Shown one piece after another: positions 58,390-64,000 of a stretch of 64,000 nt of DNA; the stretch's first letter is position 1; every line of letters starts with the position of its first letter. Source of the DNA: Azadirachta indica (lineage: Eukaryota > Streptophyta > Magnoliopsida > Sapindales > Meliaceae); NCBI GenBank assembly GCA_022749755.1, contig CM040443.1, positions 15,391,744 through 15,455,743 of the forward strand. The letters run 5' to 3'. Under the pieces are notes generated by a model. The model ran no database searches and was not told the DNA's origin. It saw nothing but the letters and a program-made list of their open reading frames with translations. A program made the position numbers and the translations under genes.

Positions 58390-61300
58390 TCCTATGATAA
58401 TTGACCTTTCCATAAGTCTATTGCCACTCGAAGCCTTATCCAGGGTCCATCCCTAGGGCCAATATAAACAATACGACCTAATAATAAGTAATGTATAAAC
58501 ATATGCATGAAAATCCCACAGTTGCCTGAATCGAGATCCTAATAAGGGTCGCCATTTACCAGACAGATATACATAAATGTTAAAAGTTATAGGGCAACAT
58601 CTGTGCAATACTTGTAAAAGCTAGTTTGTTGAAGCAAGTATGGGAGTAGGACATACAACGACTCCTAGATATCGGCCATCTCGTAATCCTTATGAGCTCG
58701 TGGGAGTAAGTCGTACTTTATCAATAGCACAAGCCACCTAATCATTATCGAACACATTAACAGAAATGTACATGGTGTCGACAAACCTCTAGTCCCTCTA
58801 CAACCAGCCTCTCCTCTCCAACACATTCCACTCTAAGTCAGTCCTAGGGGTAGAACTCGTCAAAAGCAAGCCCTTTCTTTTTGTAACTACCCTACGCCAC
58901 CCATAGCAACGACTACAAAAAGGTTTGAAATCTACATGAGTGCTTAAATGACAAACAAATGAACCCAGGAGCGTCGTTATACTTACATTTAGATGTGTAG
59001 ACACAATGGTCCAGTTCTGGCCTATAGGTCTCTAAGAACCATCTAGCGATAGGTTAATAGGTCCATGTACTCACGAACATGTTGCATAAACATAATTTAT
59101 CAACTGACATTGTTAATACTTAAGTAATTATGAAATACAAAGTGATTGCAGACAATAAACTTTAAATTTTAGACAAAAGAAGCCTCACTAAGTCCTCCAG
59201 CCAACGCCTCAGTGTAATAATGCCCTTAACCTAAGCAAAGGTTAGTGTAATGGCCTCAATTTCAATCTAAGCCCTGAGTGTATCTAACACTAAAGGAAAC
59301 TGGTGTACAACTCATCAAGGATAGCTGTAAGAGGATGCATCTTATATCCTGCCCCGTATTATCGCCTCGGCCTTACTATACCCAGTGTTAGTGTCCTAAA
59401 AGGATTCACGTATAGGCTACGTAACGTCTGCCTCTTCTTGTAAGCTCATCCAAATCGATTTTGCAGATCTCGTTGGTAGGATGGAATGGACATGGACACT
59501 TGCCCTTAACCCATGTCGTTGACCCTATTATCTTGCAATCATAAAGGAAACCAAAAAATAAGAAGTTAGTACTCAAATCTAGAAAAAATTTGGCAGCGTT
59601 TCACGTTAAATATTGACATATCTAACAAAATATTAAACTTGACTATACTAACAATGCACATAAAGCACGTCAAAATATACATAAACAGGGCCCAAGCACC
59701 CTCTGACATGCTTAACACAACAAAACTACAGAAACATATACTGGTACCTGACCCCATAAGCTAATGATCTGAGTGAAACAATCCATGAAATTCCTCCATG
59801 AAACTCGATAAGGTTTCCGATTCATGGCGTAAAACTACCTTATGGCTCTGAGCAATCACTTTCTACCTATCTTTGGATGCCTCGTACTCGTTGCACAAAG
59901 CTCAAATATCCCATGAAATGTTGCTGAGGTGGGATGGTGGTATTAAACTATGATTAGTAAGAACCTTCTTAGTTGGTAGACTGTACTCGTGGTGCTCAGC
60001 CTTCTGATTGGCCTTGCGAGGCCACTTCCCCTATGAAATGCCACATGAAAAGCTTAGATTTAAGATTTCATATGGATTATGTGGTAAACAACTCGTATAG
60101 GTAAATAAAGAAGAATTTGAAAAAACACAAACATTGTTATACCTTCTTCGATCTCTTTGGTATCGGTGGTATGCCCTTCGGAGTTGATGATGTAAGAGGG
60201 CTCTGACATGCATCATATGTGTTAGGATATCCACGGCCACATAACCTCCATACTCGCCCTTTAAAGGGCTAATAATATCCAATAGCTGCAATACATGTGG
60301 TTGCAGTAACTCTTCCTTTATAGGCTCCAAAAATGATATAGTTATTGGTGGCTACATCACACAAAACTTAGTTATTTTATGAGAAATAAAGTGTAATAGA
60401 CTTACGAAATAACATATTATTACATAGAATTGCTATATCAAACAGTGCTTACGATATTGGATTTTAAAATCTTCTTATCCAAATGCTTAGACCTAACGTT
60501 CTTTGCCTTAAACTGCTAATGCAGTAAATGGGGCAAACAATCATTGCTGCAAAGCCCAAACACGAACCTTGCTGTCAAGATAACCTTATAAATCCAAAAT
60601 TATTTAAAATTAATATACATTTAGCAAAGATAAAATTAGAAACCAAATTTGTTTATTTTAAGTGTTGACCTATACTTAAAATGTTATGGTTAAGCCTTCA
60701 GCATTGCACTTGTGCACATGTTTTTTCCCCTTTTCCTTAGCCCTTTTCGATTTAACCTTATAATGTGTAGCCTATCCTTCTAACACTCGATGTAATGAGT
60801 GAAATGTGTACTGCCAAGCAACAGAATTCCACTGGTATCAATTGAACTTATCAAGATCATCAATAATTCCTAGCATCCACGTGTCTGACTGGCATCTGGA
60901 TCCCTTGCTGATAAGGACACGCTTCAACAGAAATTATAGTTACAACTTAATAACGTCCATATCATTGATCATCTTCAAATTAAGACTGGTGTAGACATTG
61001 AAAACGGTGTCTAAATCATAGGTATCCTCTCTACCAAAATATAAGTCTCTAAGCCGATCACTCTTCACCTCAATATTTGAAAATGGCCCAAAATTTATAC
61101 CCGTGATCAACCCAAACTCCATGCAAGAGAACTTGGTGTGCATGCCTTTGACTTGGAATCACATCTCCTACTTAGCATCATCGATTTCAATCTCATACAG
61201 TAGCATATTATGCATTAGGTTCCCAAAAAACTTTAAATGAACATTTATGTCCAAAAAATGGCCCAAATATGTCTACCTGCATAGTGATTGCTACTTAATT

Positions 61301-61820
61301 GTTAACTTATCACATATAATCTATAAGTCATTTAAATGTAACAATGACGTCACCTTGGCAAGAAAATGGTCCTCCGCCTTAGTCTTTAGTGTTGTCTCAA
61401 CTCAAACTATCTCTACTTGTACATCAAACTAATGTAGGTCCTCGCATAACTTTAAGATTAACATGGCTTTTTTTTTAAAAATTTATATTGTAAATTTTCC
61501 ACATTATGCTCAAAAGTATGGCTTCCTATAATCTCCAACAAGGCATAACGTGGAACATGGTCAAGCCATACTTTCGAGCGGTAATGCTCGAGCCTTGCCT
61601 TCTTCTTGAAAACCAAAGTCACAACACCAAATTGGTTTGTTTAATCTCCCTTCAACTTCTCTTCTTCTTAAACATGTTCAATTAAAATCAAAGCAATATA
61701 AAGGATTTCACCCTAATCAGTTGATGCCAATTCCATGCATTAAAATTATAACAATTGAAAAATTAAAAACCGGTGGAGAACTTTGAAAAAATTGACCTGT
61801 CCGCTATCAATCGACGCCAT
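58390..61820 (-). pseudogene. Ulp1-like protease gene with DUF1985 region, from MULE copy 2
   Basis: Start ATG at 61820 (MASIDSGQ). Blocks leftward: ARLEHYRSKVWLDHVPRYAL (about 61580-61510); DUF1985 hallmark FGLITGINFGPFSNIEVKSD (about 61143-60940), then MLGIIDDLDKFNXYQWNSVA (about 60880-60820); a Pro/Leu-rich region (60330-60031); and the C-terminal protease: VDTMYISVNVFDN, VACAID, then DSGNCGIFMHMFIHYLLLGR with the nucleophile Cys at 58518-58520. The catalytic His-Trp pair before VACAID is replaced by Asp and a stop (58738-58743). Many other stops. An Ulp1-like protease in origin; now inactive. Confidence 0.72.
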
Positions 61821-62110
61821 CCGACTGGGTTGAAAAAGAAGAGAATGGAGAAGCTGGAAACTGTAGAGAGAATAAGAAGCTCGAAATTGTGGAGGATGAA
61901 GAAACTAAAACAAGTGTGTAAGGGGGTTGAGAGTGCTTTAAAGGAGAGTTGAAGAAGAGAATTTGGGTTTTTTGTTTATTAAATAGTTAGGGCTAGTTTT
62001 GTTCATAAAATATAAGTGTGGTCACTTTTGAATGACAATGTTTTATGTAATCAAACGTGGTCATTTACTGTTAAATCTCTTTTTTAATTTTCTTTATTAT
62101 TATAAATATT

Positions 62111-63240
62111 TTCGTAAATTTCCCTTTAAAAAAAGGGCCCATTTAATATAGTATTTAGATATGATTTTGTGATTTTAAATATAAAAAATATAATGAATCC
62201 TTGAAATATGCGTTTGATTAAAATTAGTTTAATTTAATTCAAAAACAGATTTTAGATAGGATTATAAAATTTAGTGTAAAATTAGAAAATGATAAAAGTC
62301 TTTTTTTTTCATTTTTCTTTTATTGTATCCGAATCAAATCCTAATAAAGCTTTAAAATTAGTTTAATTTAATTAAAAAATAGTTTTTAAAATTAAAAAAC
62401 AATAAAAAGTCTTTTTTTTTTCATTTTTCTTTTACTGTATCCGAACCATATTCGAATATAGTTTTTCTTTTTTTTTGTCTTAATTATATTTTTTATATTT
62501 AAAACTCTTTTACTTATATTTTTTATAGGATCTAATCTTAAAATTTGACTATTTTATTTATAAGTTCTTTATATTACATCTAAAAAATTAACTCCATCTT
62601 AAATTATTTTATTTATAAGTTCTTTATCTTTGTCATATCCCAACACAATAGATAATTGTACTTATTTATATGATCAATTAGGATTCATTTAATTTAGTGA
62701 AAACTTTAAAAATTATAATTGTACACATAAATTAAGATTCATTTATTTCAGTTAAAACTTTTAAAAATTGTAATTGTACGTACAAATTAGGATCTTAATT
62801 ATTAAAATTTGCATTAAAATCACTCAAATTTATATAAAAATATTTAAAATATTTTTAAGTTTAATTAAGTAATATTTATGCTTTATTATGTTTAAGTTAA
62901 ATAAATTTTAAGTCTTTGTCAATCATTTACTATTTTTAAATTCATGTTTTAAGAAAATAATTGACTTTTATTATTTGTATTCATATATTTTAATATAATT
63001 TTAAAATAATCAATATTAATAAAAGATTTGTACTTAATTATTAAAAAAATTTTAATAAAAAGTTATTAAAAAATAGTTTCCAAACACATATTTTTTTTTT
63101 TTTCTTTTTAAAAAAATTATATTAAATATATTTTATAATTTTAAAATATTATATCGATATATTTTTTTAAAAAAATATAATTCATATTTTTAAATTATAT
63201 CAAAAAATTTCAAAAACAGTTTTTAAATAGCAAATTAAAA
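62111..63240. other. AT-rich spacer upstream of XRCC2
   Basis: No gene. Contains several small tandem duplications (separate entry) and long A/T runs at 63090-63120. Confidence 0.6.
62220..62800. repeat. Short tandem duplications in AT-rich spacer
   Basis: 62225-62345 and about 62350-62450 share TTTAATTTAATT, GTCTTTTTTTTTC and CTGTATCCGAA-type blocks, the second copy being about 28 bp shorter. 62565-62585 and 62607-62627 repeat TTTATTTATAAGTTCTTTAT. 62688-62800 holds two copies of an AGGATTCATTTA...AATTGTAC unit of about 66 bp. Confidence 0.7.
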
Positions 63241-63419
63241 GATCCAAAATAATTAGTACAGTATCACAGGTACGGAGTCGGACCTGAATGTGGTAAGCCG
63301 TACGGACTAGGCCGATAAAATTGCCACATTGACATGGTAATCGTGCGTGAATGAATGCCGATTTATCCATCTTCGAACTAACAAACCAGCAGCGCAGCAA
63401 ATTCTAAACATACATTAGG
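63241..63419 (+). promoter_or_regulatory. Probable XRCC2 promoter/5' UTR
   Basis: GC content rises sharply at about 63260, in contrast with the AT-rich upstream DNA. No clear TATA box; the transcription start is not determinable by eye. Confidence 0.45.
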
Positions 63420-63834
63420 ATGACGGCGAAAGGGTGGATCGACGGGGACGAGACCGCTGGAGATATGCTTTCTCGACTTCTCACAGAACAGCTTCCGTTC
63501 TTGCTTCTTCCTCCACTTCACAGACTTCCTCTTCGCGTCGGCAATGTCGTTGAGGTCGTTGGACCTTCCGCTTCTGCCAAAACCCAAATCCTTATGCAGG
63601 TACTGATCTTAATCGGACGAAACTCGTCGGCTTCCGTTATTTATGAATTTCCCTTACTTATTTTGTAAATTAAATATTATGTATAGGCTGCAATTAGCTG
63701 CATTCTTCCTAAAGAGTGGAACGGTGTGCACTATGGAGGATTGGGGCGTTTGGTTATGTTCATTGATTTGGATTGTCGTTTTGATGTTTTGCGTCTTTCG
63801 CAAATGCTGAAGCATCGAATCATGGAAGCTAATG
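63420..63834 (+). CDS. XRCC2: DNA repair protein XRCC2 homologue, exons 1-2 (3' part off window)
   Basis: RAD51 paralogue acting in homologous recombination and meiotic or somatic double-strand-break repair in the nucleus. Exon 1 is 63420-63599 (MTAKGWIDGDETAGDMLSRL, then the Walker A region VEVVGPSASAKTQILMQ); exon 2 is 63687-63834 (AAISCILPKEWNGVHYGGLG, then LDCRFDVLRLSQMLKHRIME). Splice signals: GT at 63600, AG at 63685-63686, GT at 63835; reading stays in phase (60 codons, then 49 plus one base). The second intron runs past the window end. The Walker A reads GPSASAKT, with Ala where many ATPases have Gly; as I recall, plant XRCC2 has the same. The ATG is the first in frame and matches the family N-terminus. 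No defects in the visible part. Confidence 0.92.
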
Positions 63835-64000
63835 GTAATTGCAAACCTACATTGATTAATTATGATGCAGTCTATTTCTTTTTAAATTTTCATTTACTTT
63901 TCTATTTAGGTTTAAAACGGCTAGTGTTACCCTTGAAACAGTTCAAATACTATTTTAATTAGTATGGATATTATGTGCTAATATAAAAATTATCCATAGT

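Larger units (their letters stand above)
56091..62110. mobile_element. MULE copy 2 with Ulp1/DUF1985 gene (KI-MULE type)
   Basis: The left side has a plus-strand MURA fragment (56101-56550), the right side a minus-strand gene with DUF1985 and Ulp1 blocks (61820-58390). This convergent pair is the layout reported for plant MULEs that carry a divergent Ulp1-like gene. A family A solo LTR sits in the MURA fragment. A possible right terminus is at about 62060-62113 (reading inward GGGAAATTTACGAAAATATT). No matching left inverted repeat was seen, so the borders are approximate. Confidence 0.65.

Overview
The window is nuclear DNA of a flowering plant, most likely a eudicot. It is AT-rich and gene-poor, and dominated by plant LTR-retrotransposon lineages (Athila/Tat-type and chromovirus-type Ty3/gypsy, Sirevirus-like and other Ty1/copia), a CACTA transposon and Mutator-like elements (MULEs). 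The only clear host gene is at the extreme right: the first two exons of XRCC2, a RAD51 paralogue, starting at 63420. No rRNA, tRNA, CRISPR or prokaryotic feature was seen. The species cannot be named from the sequence.

Layout. 1-4461: minus-strand Athila/Tat-type gypsy element ('family A') with its 5' LTR, tRNA-Asp primer site, gag and protease; the rest lies off the left edge. It is inserted into the LTR of a minus-strand Sirevirus-like copia element (4462-13715), which keeps broken gag-pol and a third, env-like reading frame. 13716-18290: a degenerate tandem array, interrupted by a small hAT-like element (16455-16813) and a long-inverted-repeat MITE-like element (17614-18100). 18291-27887: decayed, 5'-truncated Athila element with pol, an env-like third ORF and a 3' LTR split by a copia solo LTR (24880-26541). 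28251 to about 36660: minus-strand CACTA element with an Ulp1-type protease, split by a plus-strand copia element (31246-36326).

38047-46130: second family A element, plus strand, with both LTRs. It has lost most of gag and RT but carries a full-length, intronless copy of a LONELY GUY (LOG) cytokinin-activating gene at 42968-43616, disabled by two apparent one-base deletions. The element appears to sit inside a MULE whose transposase remnant follows at 46398-48620. About 49880-55430: minus-strand chromovirus-type gypsy element. 56091 to about 62110: a second MULE, of the type that pairs a transposase with a divergent Ulp1/DUF1985 gene. Its transposase was hit by a family A solo LTR (56551-57953) with a perfect 5-bp target duplication. 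62111-63419: AT-rich spacer with small tandem duplications, then XRCC2.

Nearly every coding region except XRCC2 is broken by stops or frameshifts. The window is best read as several generations of nested insertions. The most notable content is the captured LOG gene, two unrelated transposon families each carrying an Ulp1-like protease, and env-like third ORFs in two separate retrotransposon lineages. All identifications rest on reading motifs by eye; no database search was possible.
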